From the NCBI GenBank assembly GCA_017484135.1, contig JAFUTQ010000060.1:1-34710 (forward strand): a DNA stretch of 34,710 nucleotides, given 5' to 3'. The notes beneath the pieces are model-generated. The model saw nothing but the letters and a program-made list of their open reading frames with translations, was not told where the DNA came from and searched no databases. This document shows, piece by piece, positions 19,644-27,230 of this stretch (within the stretch, counting starts at the first letter, position 1; each line of letters starts with the position of its first letter). The position numbers and the translations under genes were made by a program. The DNA comes from Lachnospiraceae bacterium (lineage in GTDB: Bacteria > Bacillota > Clostridia > Lachnospirales > Lachnospiraceae).

Positions 19644-19793
19644 TTACTTGGTTTCCTTGTGCAATGTATGAGTCCTGCAGAATCTACAATATTTTTTTGT
19701 TTCCATTCTGTCCGGATGTGTTTTTTTGTCTTTCGTCAGGTTATAATTACGCTGCTTGCATTCCGTGCATGCTAATGTAATCTTTGTGCGCAC
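19644..19793 (-). CDS. rpmG: 50S ribosomal protein L33, zinc-binding form
   Basis: A 49-codon gene starting with GTG that encodes [18 protein letters not shown] and ends THTLHKETK. Two CxxC pairs (CTEC and CRFC) identify the zinc-binding L33 paralogue. GGAGGTGG lies five to six bases before the start. It is the first gene of the rpmG-secE-nusG-rplKA operon and has a clear promoter upstream. Confidence 0.96.
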   Translation of the reverse strand: MRTKITLACTECKQRNYNLTKDKKTHPDRMETKKYCRFCRTHTLHKETK

Positions 19794-19868
19794 AACTTCC
19801 ACCTCCATTATTTTCTTTGTGGTGCCTATTTTTAGGCATAAAAAAAAGACTTACTTCCAAGCCAGTCT

Positions 19869-19897
19869 ACTATAGCACAAACAACCAAGACCGTCAA
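19869..19897 (-). promoter_or_regulatory. Promoter of the rpmG-secE-nusG-rplKA operon
   Basis: TTGACG (19892-19897), 17-base spacer, TATAGT (19869-19874) with upstream TG, on the minus strand. The leader contains a small GCCTA/TAGGC hairpin near 19825-19838. The rest of the gap up to 20100 holds the divergent FliD-like promoter. Confidence 0.75.
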
Positions 19898-20018
19898 CTC
19901 TTTTTTGACTGTCATTGCCGTTTTTCCCGCAATTTCAATATTACCACAACATCTTGTAGGATGCAACAATAAAATTGTAGATGACAATTGCATCGGGATA
20001 TGTTATATTAGACTTGTA

Positions 20019-20044
20019 TAAATGGATTTAGTATACCCCGATGT
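20019..20044 (+). promoter_or_regulatory. SigD (sigma-28) type promoter
   Basis: TAAA (20019-20022), 15-base spacer, CCGATGT (20038-20044) closely matches the motility sigma factor consensus TAAA-N15-CCGATAT. It is 56 bases upstream of the FliD-like start codon. GCATCGGG near 19990 and CCCCGATG at 20037-20043 form an inverted pair around it. Confidence 0.7.
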
Positions 20045-20100
20045 CATTCTTATTATAAAAGAATCACAGGCAAATTTCAAGGAAGAAAGGAGGGGGAATT

Positions 20101-21402
20101 ATGGCAAATGCAATTATGGACAACATGTACAACTATTATCTGGCTACCTATGGAACCACTACCGTTTCACGATACGATGCCCATAAAAAGAGCGAGCTGC
20201 GGTCTGTTTACAATAATATTGTAAAGGCAAACAAGGAGTCTCCGTTATATAAGATAAAGAACTCCACCGACATGCAGCGGTTTGCCATTGACATTAAAGA
20301 AAATGCCAGACAACTCAGTAATGTGATTGCCTCTCTGTCTACGGGTGAAAATCTGCGGGATGCATTTCAGAAAAAAGCTGCCGTATCAGATCAAAGTGAT
20401 GTAGTGGATGTTACTTATGTAGGAAATGGCTCCGAGGATGAAAATACCGACAGCTTTACGATTCAGGTAAAACAGCTGGCTTCTGCACAGATCAATGAAG
20501 GCAAATACATGAAAGAATCCGATTTGAATTTCAGACCGGGTAATTATTCGTTTGACTTGAATACAAATACAAATTCCTATGAATTTCAGTTTACGGTCAA
20601 TGAAGACGATACCAACCGAAGTGTGCAGGATAAACTTGTCCGCCTGTTTAATACCGCAAAGATCGGCATTCAGGCAGAAGTTTCAGAAGACGGAAATGGA
20701 TCTTCCGCACTCCGACTGACATCAAGCCAGACCGGATTAAGCGATTCGGAGAATTATCTGTTCCGCATCACGCCGGACGGCTCCAGGGAATCAGCGGATG
20801 CCATCGGAAAGCTGGGAATCGGCGAAGTGACAACTCCCGCCTCAAACTCACTTTTCCTGCTGAACGGTATGGAACGCAGCTCCTATTCAAATACATTTAC
20901 TATCAATCATACTTTTGAAGTGCATTTGAAGGGCATCAGTGAGGGTGATACCCCCGCAACACTGGGATTTAAGACAAATATTGACGCGGTGTCAGACAAC
21001 ATTCAGGAGTTGGTAGATTCCTATAACTCTATGATCCAGACCGCAGACAATTACCGGAACAGTCAGGAGGAAAGCAACAAGCTTCTGCATGATGTCGGAA
21101 GTGTCGCCTTTCATTATAAAAACGACTTTGAAAACATTGGTCTGATCGTACATGATGATGCCCACATTTCCGTGGATCGCGAGAAGCTGGCTGAAGCAGT
21201 AGAATCAGGCGATGCGGAAAAGAATTTTTCTGTTTTGAACAATTTCAAGAACGGATTAAGCACGAAGGTTTCACAAACATCGATTGATCCTATGCAATAC
21301 GTCAATAAAGTAGTCGTGGCATACAAAAATCCGGGTCGGAATTTTGCAACACCCTATATTACATCTATGTATTCCGGAATGATGCTGGATAAATACTTAT
21401 AA
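20101..21402 (+). CDS. FliD-like flagellar hook-associated protein 2 (filament cap) homologue
   Basis: A 433-residue protein. An N-terminal helical part (residues 1-80) is followed by the FliD_N-like DSFTIQVKQLASAQ segment near 120 and a FliD_C-like region (TFTINHTFEVHLKGISEGDTPATL near 265), then helical heptad-rich sequence. There is no signal peptide, as expected for a flagellar type III export substrate. It is shorter than most FliD proteins and stands alone, far from other flagellar genes in this window. A SigD-type promoter and GGAGGGGG before the ATG support expression with motility genes. It may be a second cap protein or a divergent adhesin. The FliD family call is good; the cap role is inferred. 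Confidence 0.82.
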   Translation: MANAIMDNMYNYYLATYGTTTVSRYDAHKKSELRSVYNNIVKANKESPLYKIKNSTDMQRFAIDIKENARQLSNVIASLSTGENLRDAFQKKAAVSDQSDVVDVTYVGNGSEDENTDSFTIQVKQLASAQINEGKYMKESDLNFRPGNYSFDLNTNTNSYEFQFTVNEDDTNRSVQDKLVRLFNTAKIGIQAEVSEDGNGSSALRLTSSQTGLSDSENYLFRITPDGSRESADAIGKLGIGEVTTPASNSLFLLNGMERSSYSNTFTINHTFEVHLKGISEGDTPATLGFKTNIDAVSDNIQELVDSYNSMIQTADNYRNSQEESNKLLHDVGSVAFHYKNDFENIGLIVHDDAHISVDREKLAEAVESGDAEKNFSVLNNFKNGLSTKVSQTSIDPMQYVNKVVVAYKNPGRNFATPYITSMYSGMMLDKYL

Positions 21403-21428
21403 GGTTGCTTAATCAGCAGAGTGTATAA

Positions 21429-21457
21429 AAAACCATCCACAAATGTGGATGGTTTTT
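21429..21457. terminator. Bidirectional terminator between the FliD-like gene and rpsR
   Basis: AACCATCCAC and its complement flank a short AAAT-type loop, with A-runs on one side and TTTTT on the other, so it can stop both the plus-strand gene and the convergent rpsF-ssb-rpsR operon. Confidence 0.88.
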
Positions 21458-21476
21458 CTTTTTACCTTATCATTTT

Positions 21477-21704
21477 CTAATCCTGCACATAAGGCATGAT
21501 CGCGATGTGACGCGCTCTCTTGATGGCAACGGTAAGTGCTCTCTGATGCTTTGCGCAATTTCCCGTAATTCTTCTGGGAAGAATTTTGCCTCTCTCAGAA
21601 ATATACCTCTTTAACTTATTGACATCCTTGTAATCAATCACATTGTCTTTGCCGCAAAATACGCAAACTTTCTTTCTTCTGTGCATTCCGCCTCTTCTTC
21701 TCAT
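21477..21704 (-). CDS. rpsR: 30S ribosomal protein S18 (N-terminal extension apparently out of frame)
   Basis: S18 forms a heterodimer with S6 on the platform of the small subunit. From this ATG the protein has 75 residues, including CVFCGK, the [16 protein letters not shown] core, and the usual end. No ribosome-binding site precedes this ATG. The good one (AGGAGGGA) lies upstream of an ATG at 21739 that opens MAFNK in another frame. From memory, relatives carry MAFNK[13 protein letters not shown]; here the DRDGAP codons are present but shifted by one base relative to MAFNK. Either a single base is lost, in the genome or in the assembly, or S18 is made by re-initiation at the ATGA overlap. 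The core protein is intact. Confidence 0.9.
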   Translation of the reverse strand: MRRRGGMHRRKKVCVFCGKDNVIDYKDVNKLKRYISERGKILPRRITGNCAKHQRALTVAIKRARHIAIMPYVQD

Positions 21705-21739
21705 CGGCGCACCATCTCTGTCTGTTTATTGAAAGCCAT
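21701..21739 (-). CDS. 12-codon leader frame overlapping the rpsR start
   Basis: It opens with ATG six bases after AGGAGGGA, encodes [12 protein letters not shown] and stops in TGA that overlaps the rpsR ATG (ATGA). It carries the normal start signal of S18 and is best read as the displaced N-terminus of rpsR, or as a coupling frame. Confidence 0.5.
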   Translation of the reverse strand: MAFNKQTEMVRR

Positions 21740-21759
21740 GGCTGTTCCCTCCTAAAAAT

Positions 21760-22197
21760 TTAATTGAACGGCAGCTCCTCATCAATGCCGTCCGGTATGT
21801 TCATAAATCCGTCTCCGGCACTTTCCGGTAAAGGTCTGTCCACAGGTGCAAAGCCTGCATTGCCGGAAGCTGCCGCTTTACTCTCGGCAAACTCCTGTTC
21901 CTCGACAACAACATCCGTCGTATATACCTTCTGCCCGTCTTTATTCGTGTAGCTTCCGGTTTGGATACGTCCCGACACAACGATCTTGATTCCTTTATGG
22001 AAATACTTTTCCGCATGTTCGGCCGCCCTGCCAAAAGCAACACATCCGATAAAATCTGCCGTGGGACCGTCTCCGTCACGTCTGGTTCTTCGATCCACTG
22101 CAAGTGTGTATCTGGCGATTGCCATCTGATTATCTCCACTTGAATAGCGAACCTCCGGATCTCTGGTCAATCTGCCCATAAGTATTACTTTATTCAT
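21760..22197 (-). CDS. ssb: Single-stranded DNA-binding protein
   Basis: SSB coats single-stranded DNA and recruits repair and replication partners. The 145-residue protein has an N-terminal OB fold (MNKVILMGRLTRDPEVRY, then ADFIGCVAFGRAAE) and a disordered Gly/Pro linker ending in the acidic DEELPFN tip that binds partner proteins. GGAGATC precedes the ATG. It lies between rpsF and rpsR, the usual Firmicute order. Confidence 0.98.
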   Translation of the reverse strand: MNKVILMGRLTRDPEVRYSSGDNQMAIARYTLAVDRRTRRDGDGPTADFIGCVAFGRAAEHAEKYFHKGIKIVVSGRIQTGSYTNKDGQKVYTTDVVVEEQEFAESKAAASGNAGFAPVDRPLPESAGDGFMNIPDGIDEELPFN

Positions 22198-22220
22198 ACT
22201 TTGATCTCCTCTTTCTTGTT

Positions 22221-22511
22221 TTATGCCTCATCTTTTCGAACGCATAAAAACCGAAGAACATTGTCCATGATGCGAACATTCTGCTCGATCTCCGCCGGTG
22301 CAGTCGCTGCTGCCTCGAACTGGATGAAATAGTAGAATCCGTCACTCATCTTCTGAATGTCGTAGGCTAATTTTTTCTTACCCCAATCTTCTACCTCTGT
22401 TACAGTTCCGCCTGCGCGGGTAATATACTCCTTTGCTTTGTCAACTGTAGCAGTTCTGACATCGTCTTCGATCTTGGCATTCACAACTAATGCTAATTCG
22501 TATTTGTTCAT
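22221..22511 (-). CDS. rpsF: 30S ribosomal protein S6
   Basis: S6 pairs with S18 on the 30S platform. The 95-residue protein begins MNKYELALVVNAK and has the ferredoxin-like fold segments (WGKKKLAYDIQKMSDGFYY and VLRFLCVRKDE). The ATG follows AAAGGAGGT by 10 bases; the 17-codon upstream extension of the frame lies in the leader. First gene of the rpsF-ssb-rpsR operon. Confidence 0.98.
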   Translation of the reverse strand: MNKYELALVVNAKIEDDVRTATVDKAKEYITRAGGTVTEVEDWGKKKLAYDIQKMSDGFYYFIQFEAAATAPAEIEQNVRIMDNVLRFLCVRKDEA

Positions 22512-22586
22512 GCTAGATTTACCTCCTTTTGGTCTCTGGCCCCCCGTCTCTGCGGGAAGCAAGGATTTTACATATCACGAGGTTTA

Positions 22587-22615
22587 ATCATAGCACATTT
22601 TATTTATTCTGACAA
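22587..22615 (-). promoter_or_regulatory. Promoter of the rpsF-ssb-rpsR operon
   Basis: TTGTCA (22610-22615), 17-base spacer, TATGAT (22587-22592) with upstream TG, on the minus strand. The roughly 70-base leader contains a CCCG/CGGG hairpin near 22542-22557 close to the ribosome-binding site, a candidate site for S6:S18 feedback, which is known for this operon in many bacteria. Confidence 0.7.
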
Positions 22616-22633
22616 GTCCTTTTTTTCCTTCCA

Positions 22634-22825
22634 TCACATCTCATTGTTCCGGACAAAAACTGTATTTTTTTCTACTATGGAGCGTGCCAGCATCACCTGA
22701 TGACCACAGCCGCAACACTTCAAGCGAAAGTCCGCGCCCACCCGAAGGATTTCCCACTCTTTGCTGCCACAGGGATGTGGTTTTTTGAGACCGACAACAG
22801 CTCCCACCTCGTATTGCTTCGCCAT
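22634..22825 (-). CDS. DUF951 family protein (YyzM-like)
   Basis: A 63-residue protein with the family pattern VVGLKKPHPCGSKEWEILR..AD..LKCCGCG: C19 and a CCGC cluster suggest a small metal or zinc site. Function is unknown. In Bacillus the homologue also lies close to the rpsF operon, and here it is directly upstream of it. It starts 10 bases after the sirtuin stop, so the two are probably one transcript. GGAGG precedes the ATG by six bases. Confidence 0.9.
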   Translation of the reverse strand: MAKQYEVGAVVGLKKPHPCGSKEWEILRVGADFRLKCCGCGHQVMLARSIVEKNTVFVRNNEM

Positions 22826-22835
22826 ACAAAGCCTC

Positions 22836-23582
22836 CTATAATCGATAAAAAACTTCTCCTAAACCAGTCTGAATCACAAGATTGGCATATCGATCCCTGG
22901 GGGTGGACGATTTGTTGATCAGAACCAGCTTATCTCCATGATAATAATTGATTAACCCTGCTGCAGGATATACTGCCAGCGATGTTCCTCCGATAATGAG
23001 CATCTCTGCCTGGCTGATATAAAAAACCGCCTTGTCCATCAATGCGTGATCCAGATTTTCCTCATACAAGACAACATCCGGCTTGATCGTTCCTCCACAG
23101 GCATCACACTTTGGAATCCCCGTACTTTTCCGAATGTACCGGGCATTAAACATTTTTCCGCATTCCTGACAATAATTCCGGTGCACACTTCCGTGAAGCT
23201 CCAGCACGCACTGACTGCCTGCTGCCTGATGAAGACCATCAATATTCTGTGTGATAATTGCCTTCAGTTTCCCCTGACGCTCCAGCTCTGCCAGCTTTTT
23301 ATGTACGGAGTTTGGCTGTGCATCCAGATACAGCATTTTGTCGCGATAAAATTCATAGAACTCCTCCGTTTTCATCTCATAAAAGGTGTGACTTAAAATT
23401 CTCTCCGGCGGATATTTATATTTTTCATTGTAAAGTCCGTCCACGCTTCTGAAATCCGGGATTCCACTCTCTGTAGACACTCCCGCACCACCGAAAAATA
23501 CAATGTTATCCGATTCCTGCACCCATTGTTTGAGTTTGTTTTCCAGTGCTCTGCTTTCTTCCTTCGTTATTCTCGGTCCCAT
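22836..23582 (-). CDS. NAD-dependent protein deacylase, Sir2 family
   Basis: Sirtuins remove acetyl or other acyl groups from lysine using NAD. The 248-residue protein has the NAD motif GAGVSTESGIPDFRS near residue 32, the TQNIDGLH motif, the catalytic histidine in ELHGSVH, a four-cysteine zinc site (CQEC and CDAC), and the GTSLAVYPAAG motif. The ATG at 23582 follows GAGGTGGATGAT. A longer open frame runs backward through a tRNA gene and is not used. Cytosolic, about the size of CobB. It is followed by the DUF951 gene. Confidence 0.95.
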   Translation of the reverse strand: MGPRITKEESRALENKLKQWVQESDNIVFFGGAGVSTESGIPDFRSVDGLYNEKYKYPPERILSHTFYEMKTEEFYEFYRDKMLYLDAQPNSVHKKLAELERQGKLKAIITQNIDGLHQAAGSQCVLELHGSVHRNYCQECGKMFNARYIRKSTGIPKCDACGGTIKPDVVLYEENLDHALMDKAVFYISQAEMLIIGGTSLAVYPAAGLINYYHGDKLVLINKSSTPRDRYANLVIQTGLGEVFYRL

Positions 23583-23618
23583 ATCATCCACCTCAATCTG
23601 TATGCAGTGGTTCTTGCA

Positions 23619-23692
<74 letters not shown>

Positions 23693-23772
23693 GCATAATT
23701 ACCATATATGATATGCATAAAAAAATAAAACTATGCATCCCCACTGACGCCATCTCAAACGATAAACCACCC

Positions 23773-23989
23773 CCGCAGCACACGCTCGGAAATGCTTCGC
23801 ATTTCCGAGCTGACGGGCTTTGGGATCGGCACGCGCCGCTACGCGTCACCTGCCATGTCGTCGGAAGCCATCCTAAAATGAGCTTCGCTCATTAGGCTTC
23901 CTCCTCTCGCCCTATCAAAATCAAATCTGCTCATTTCGTCTGCAAGCAGCCGGATTATCAGCTTATGATTTTGGTGCTGCTCAATGCTT
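23773..23989. repeat. Palindromic repeat, copy 1 (long form)
   Basis: It begins with a 49-bp block, shared with copy 2, that contains GCTCGGAAATGC-TTC-GCATTTCCGAGC, a 12-bp perfect hairpin. An 86-base insert unique to this copy (23822-23907) follows, with its own TGAGC-TTC-GCTCA hairpin at about 23879-23890. It ends with about 80 bases, from CGCCCTATCAAAATC to CTCAATGCTT, shared with copy 2. Confidence 0.8.
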
Positions 23990-24003
23990 GTCCATAATAT
24001 ACT

Positions 24004-24134
24004 CCGCAGCACACGCTCGGAAATGCTTCGCATTTCCGAGCTGACGGGCTTTCGCCCTATCAAAATCAAAGCTGATAATCTCGTCTGCAAGCAGCCGGAT
24101 TATCAGCTTATGATTTTGGTGCTGCTCAATGCTT
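24004..24134. repeat. Palindromic repeat, copy 2 (short form)
   Basis: The same 49-bp hairpin block (24004-24052) runs directly into the second shared block. Here AAGCTGATAATC (24070-24081) pairs with GATTATCAGCTT, a perfect 12-bp stem that copy 1 has lost in its left arm. It lies between copy 1 and the end of spmB. The two copies are offset by 231 bp. Confidence 0.8.
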
Positions 24135-24146
24135 ACGCACATTATA

Positions 24147-24677
24147 TCACGTTGCCCACATACGGGCAAGGCAAATGCTCGCGGCAATCCCTGCCACTGT
24201 GGCCACCAGCGCGCCCGCCAGGGTGAACCTTGTTTTTTTTATCTTAACGGACAGGAAATATACCGACATCGTGTAAAAGATCGTCTCTGTGGAGCTTAGC
24301 ATAACTGACGCTGCCATCCCCAAAAAGGAATCACAGCCGTGCTCCTTATAGATATCCAGCAAAAGCCCGGTGGCTGCCGAGGAGGAAAACATTTTTATCA
24401 CTGCCAGCGGCATCAATTCAGGAGGAATGCCCAAATAAGAGGTCCATGCCATGCATTTTTCGGAGAAAAACTCCAAAAATCCCGAGGCACGCAAAATCCC
24501 CACCGCTATCATGAGCCCGATGAGCGTGGGCAGGATCCCTGCCACCGTTCGGAGTCCCTCTTTCGCCCCTGTCAGGAAATCATCATACACATTCTGTTTC
24601 ATCAGCAGACCAAAGCCTATGATATAGAACAAGAGCAGCGGAACAATCGCATTGGAAATAAAATTGATAATCTGCAT
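24147..24677 (-). CDS. spmB: Spore maturation protein B (gate-domain membrane protein)
   Basis: SpmB acts with SpmA in dehydration of the spore core. The 176-residue protein has about four to five membrane helices (NAIVPLLLFYIIGFGLLM, LIGLMIAVGIL and a C-terminal GALVATVAGIAASICLA) and the conserved segment SSSAATGLLLDI followed by SSTETIFYTMSVYF, typical of nucleoside-recognition/gate domains. It starts two bases before the end of the spmA frame region, so translation is probably coupled. It implies that the organism can form spores, or descends from one that could. Confidence 0.92.
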   Translation of the reverse strand: MQIINFISNAIVPLLLFYIIGFGLLMKQNVYDDFLTGAKEGLRTVAGILPTLIGLMIAVGILRASGFLEFFSEKCMAWTSYLGIPPELMPLAVIKMFSSSAATGLLLDIYKEHGCDSFLGMAASVMLSSTETIFYTMSVYFLSVKIKKTRFTLAGALVATVAGIAASICLARMWAT

Positions 24678-24679
24678 TC

Positions 24680-25270
24680 CTACCTGCCTTTCCGGTCTGC
24701 CAGCTTACAGAATACAATGGCTGCAGCCGTGCTGGCCAGTGTTGCAAGCAGTCCCAGTGTGATAACCGCAGAGGGTGTCACACTTCCGTATTCACTGCGA
24801 TAGGCCACAATGTTCATGGGAATCAGCTGCAGCGAAGAAATATTCAGAATTAAGAATATGCACATTTCATTGCTTGCCACGCCCTTTGGCTTCCCCTGCT
24901 CTTCTGCCAGCTCCGAGAGTGCCTGCATCGCCTTTAAGCCTGCCGGCGTGGCTGCCCATCCAAGTCCCAGCATGTTTGAGATCACATTTACGGCAATATA
25001 GTGATTCGCCTCGTGTCCCGATGGGATTCCCGGAAAAAGAAACCGAAGCAGCGGCTCTAATTTTCTGGTTGCAGCTTCTGTGATTCCGCTGTTTTCCGCC
25101 ACCTTCATGATTCCCGTCCAAAAGGACATGATTCCCAGCATGGCGATGGCAAGTGTTACTGCCTCTTTTGATGAACTGATTGCCGCATTCGTTACCTCCG
25201 GCAAAGTTCCGTTATAAGCCGCATAGGCGACTCCAATCAAAATCATAAATCCCCAGAGATAATTTAACAT
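24680..25270 (-). CDS. spmA: Spore maturation protein A (gate-domain membrane protein)
   Basis: Partner of SpmB. The ATG at 25270 after GGGAGAA gives 196 residues starting MLNYLWGFMILIGV. A 23-codon upstream extension has no start signal. Membrane helices alternate with the conserved FWTGIMKVAE segment and the MLGLGWAATPAGLKAM motif. The upstream 208-base gap to the divergent DUF885 gene shows no SigA promoter that I can defend; a sporulation sigma factor is likely but was not identified. Confidence 0.92.
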   Translation of the reverse strand: MLNYLWGFMILIGVAYAAYNGTLPEVTNAAISSSKEAVTLAIAMLGIMSFWTGIMKVAENSGITEAATRKLEPLLRFLFPGIPSGHEANHYIAVNVISNMLGLGWAATPAGLKAMQALSELAEEQGKPKGVASNEMCIFLILNISSLQLIPMNIVAYRSEYGSVTPSAVITLGLLATLASTAAAIVFCKLADRKGR

Positions 25271-25478
25271 AGGAATTCTCCCACCATGAACATTGGCAGC
25301 TGCGATTCGACGCTTACCCCTATGCGCCCGAGACGACAATTTGCAGACTGCTTAAGCATAATTGTTGGTACAGCTTATGTAAGCCGGTTAAGGATTAGAA
25401 CCGTTCAAATTAAATGGCATTTTTTCCGTGATATTTCAATAAAATGAATGAGACCTATCCTACTGGAGCAGAACCAAT

Positions 25479-27230
25479 ATGAAAAAATTTATTTCCGTAT
25501 TATTTTCACTACTCTCACTCTCCTTAACCCTACTTACCAACGGTTGTGCCGTCCGGCAGGATAGTGCTCTATCTTTTTCTGAATACACAGATCGGCTCTT
25601 CGTCAATGAACTGAAGCAGGATACCTTAAGCATGCACTATACGGTTCGGGATCCGGCTTCCTACGGCATTACGGATTATCAGCCGTCTCTGCCGGATTAT
25701 TCTCCCCAAAACCAGGAGACGCAACTGTCGATTCAGGAAAATATTGCTTATGCACTGAATAGCTATGATCCCGATGAGCTTGACCTGCAGGAACGGATCA
25801 CCTACGACATTCTGGCAGATTCCTATACATCCGGTTCCGATACCGACACCTCCCTTTATGCGGAGATTCTGCGTCCCTCCACCGGCTTCAGTGCGCAATT
25901 ACCGGTTCTTTTTGCAGAATACAGCTTTTACTGCGAGCAGGATATCAAGGATTATCTGCTTCTTCTGCAAAAAATGCCGGACTGCTTCGCTTCCATCTGC
26001 GAATACGAAACCGAAAAGTCGGCAGCAGGCCTTTTCATGTCAGATCGTCAGGCAGACCGTCTGATCTCTGATATCAACGCCCTGTGTGAAACCTCAAAAA
26101 AGCATTATCTTCTGGAAACCTTTGAAAAAAAGATTGACGCGCTGGATTTTCTGACCGCGATAGAAAAAAAGGATTACATTTCAGAGAATGAAACATATTT
26201 TTACCAGTTTTTTCTTCCCTCCTACCAGATGCTTGCAGACTGTCTTTCTGAATTGAAGGGAAGCGGCACCAATGATGCCGGTTTATGCTATTTTCCGAAT
26301 GGAGCGGAGTACTATGCAAATCTGGTGTATCAGTCCACCGGCTCTTCTCATACGGTCGATGAATTGCTGGATATGGTGGAAGCGAGACGCACAACGGACA
26401 TTTCTGCCATGGCAAAGCTTCTTGCCAAATATCCGGATATCAGTCTGGAACCAACGGATTATGCTTACAAGGATGCATCCCCCGAGGAGATTCTGGCACA
26501 TCTTACCGATTGTATCGGAGATTCCTTTTCTCCGCCGGTATCTACGGATTTTACGGTCAATTATGTGGACGACTGTATGCAGGAATCCATGGCTCCGGCC
26601 TTTTACCTCACTGCCCCGATTGACGCTGTGGATCAGAATGTCATCTACATCAATCCTTCTGCGGGCTATGACGGTATCAGCCTCTTTACCACACTGGCTC
26701 ATGAGGGCTATCCCGGGCATCTGTATCAAACCACCAAAACAGCCTCCGCGGAGCTTCCCGTCATACGAAACCTCTTAAATTATCCCGGATATGTGGAGGG
26801 ATGGGCAACCTATGTGGAGCTTTTGTCTTACTCCTATGCCGGTCTGCCCGAGGAACAGGCAGCGTTTCTCATGCACAATCAATCCGCCATCCTCAGTCTG
26901 TACGCAACTGCTGATTTGTCAATTCATGCAAAGGGATGGACACTGGGGGACACCATCTCCTTTTTCTCTGATTACGGAATTTCAGACGCCGCCACCGTCA
27001 CTGAAATCTATTACTATATTGTATCGGAGCCTGCCCATTATCTGAAATACTACATCGGTTATCTGGAATTTCTGAACTTAAAGGCGTATGCACAAAAAGA
27101 GCTTGGCGACAGCTATACCGATCAGTGGTTTCACGATGCCGTTCTTTCGATCGGTCCTGCACCGTTTGAGATCATTCGTCGCTATCTTCCGGACTTTGCA
27201 GCAGGCTCTGATATACCTCCCGCTTGCTGA
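25479..27230 (+). CDS. DUF885 lipoprotein, putative zinc peptidase-like
   Basis: A 583-residue protein. The N-terminus is a lipoprotein signal (MKKFISVLFSLLSLSLTLL) with lipobox LTNGC, cysteine 23 as lipid anchor, so it sits on the outer face of the membrane. The C-terminal half has the DUF885 hallmark HEGYPGHLYQ near residue 407 and the later helix-rich region with GYVEGWATYVE, resembling metallopeptidase HExxH-type sites. Its substrate is unknown. Its last 59 bases overlap the 3' end of rsmI on the other strand. The ribosome-binding site (GGAG, 10 bases from ATG) is weak. Confidence 0.88.
   Translation: MKKFISVLFSLLSLSLTLLTNGCAVRQDSALSFSEYTDRLFVNELKQDTLSMHYTVRDPASYGITDYQPSLPDYSPQNQETQLSIQENIAYALNSYDPDELDLQERITYDILADSYTSGSDTDTSLYAEILRPSTGFSAQLPVLFAEYSFYCEQDIKDYLLLLQKMPDCFASICEYETEKSAAGLFMSDRQADRLISDINALCETSKKHYLLETFEKKIDALDFLTAIEKKDYISENETYFYQFFLPSYQMLADCLSELKGSGTNDAGLCYFPNGAEYYANLVYQSTGSSHTVDELLDMVEARRTTDISAMAKLLAKYPDISLEPTDYAYKDASPEEILAHLTDCIGDSFSPPVSTDFTVNYVDDCMQESMAPAFYLTAPIDAVDQNVIYINPSAGYDGISLFTTLAHEGYPGHLYQTTKTASAELPVIRNLLNYPGYVEGWATYVELLSYSYAGLPEEQAAFLMHNQSAILSLYATADLSIHAKGWTLGDTISFFSDYGISDAATVTEIYYYIVSEPAHYLKYYIGYLEFLNLKAYAQKELGDSYTDQWFHDAVLSIGPAPFEIIRRYLPDFAAGSDIPPAC

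Noticed and set aside
21477-21704. rpsR as a pseudogene
   Set aside because: The conserved core of S18 is intact and the gene is essential; only the N-terminal extension is out of frame.
23773-24134. CRISPR array
   Set aside because: Only two units, each internally palindromic, without uniform spacers or cas genes.
23839-24187. Open frames across the spmB-side repeats
   Set aside because: Similar peptide stretches arise only because the DNA is repeated; there are no start signals and they overlap the end of spmB.
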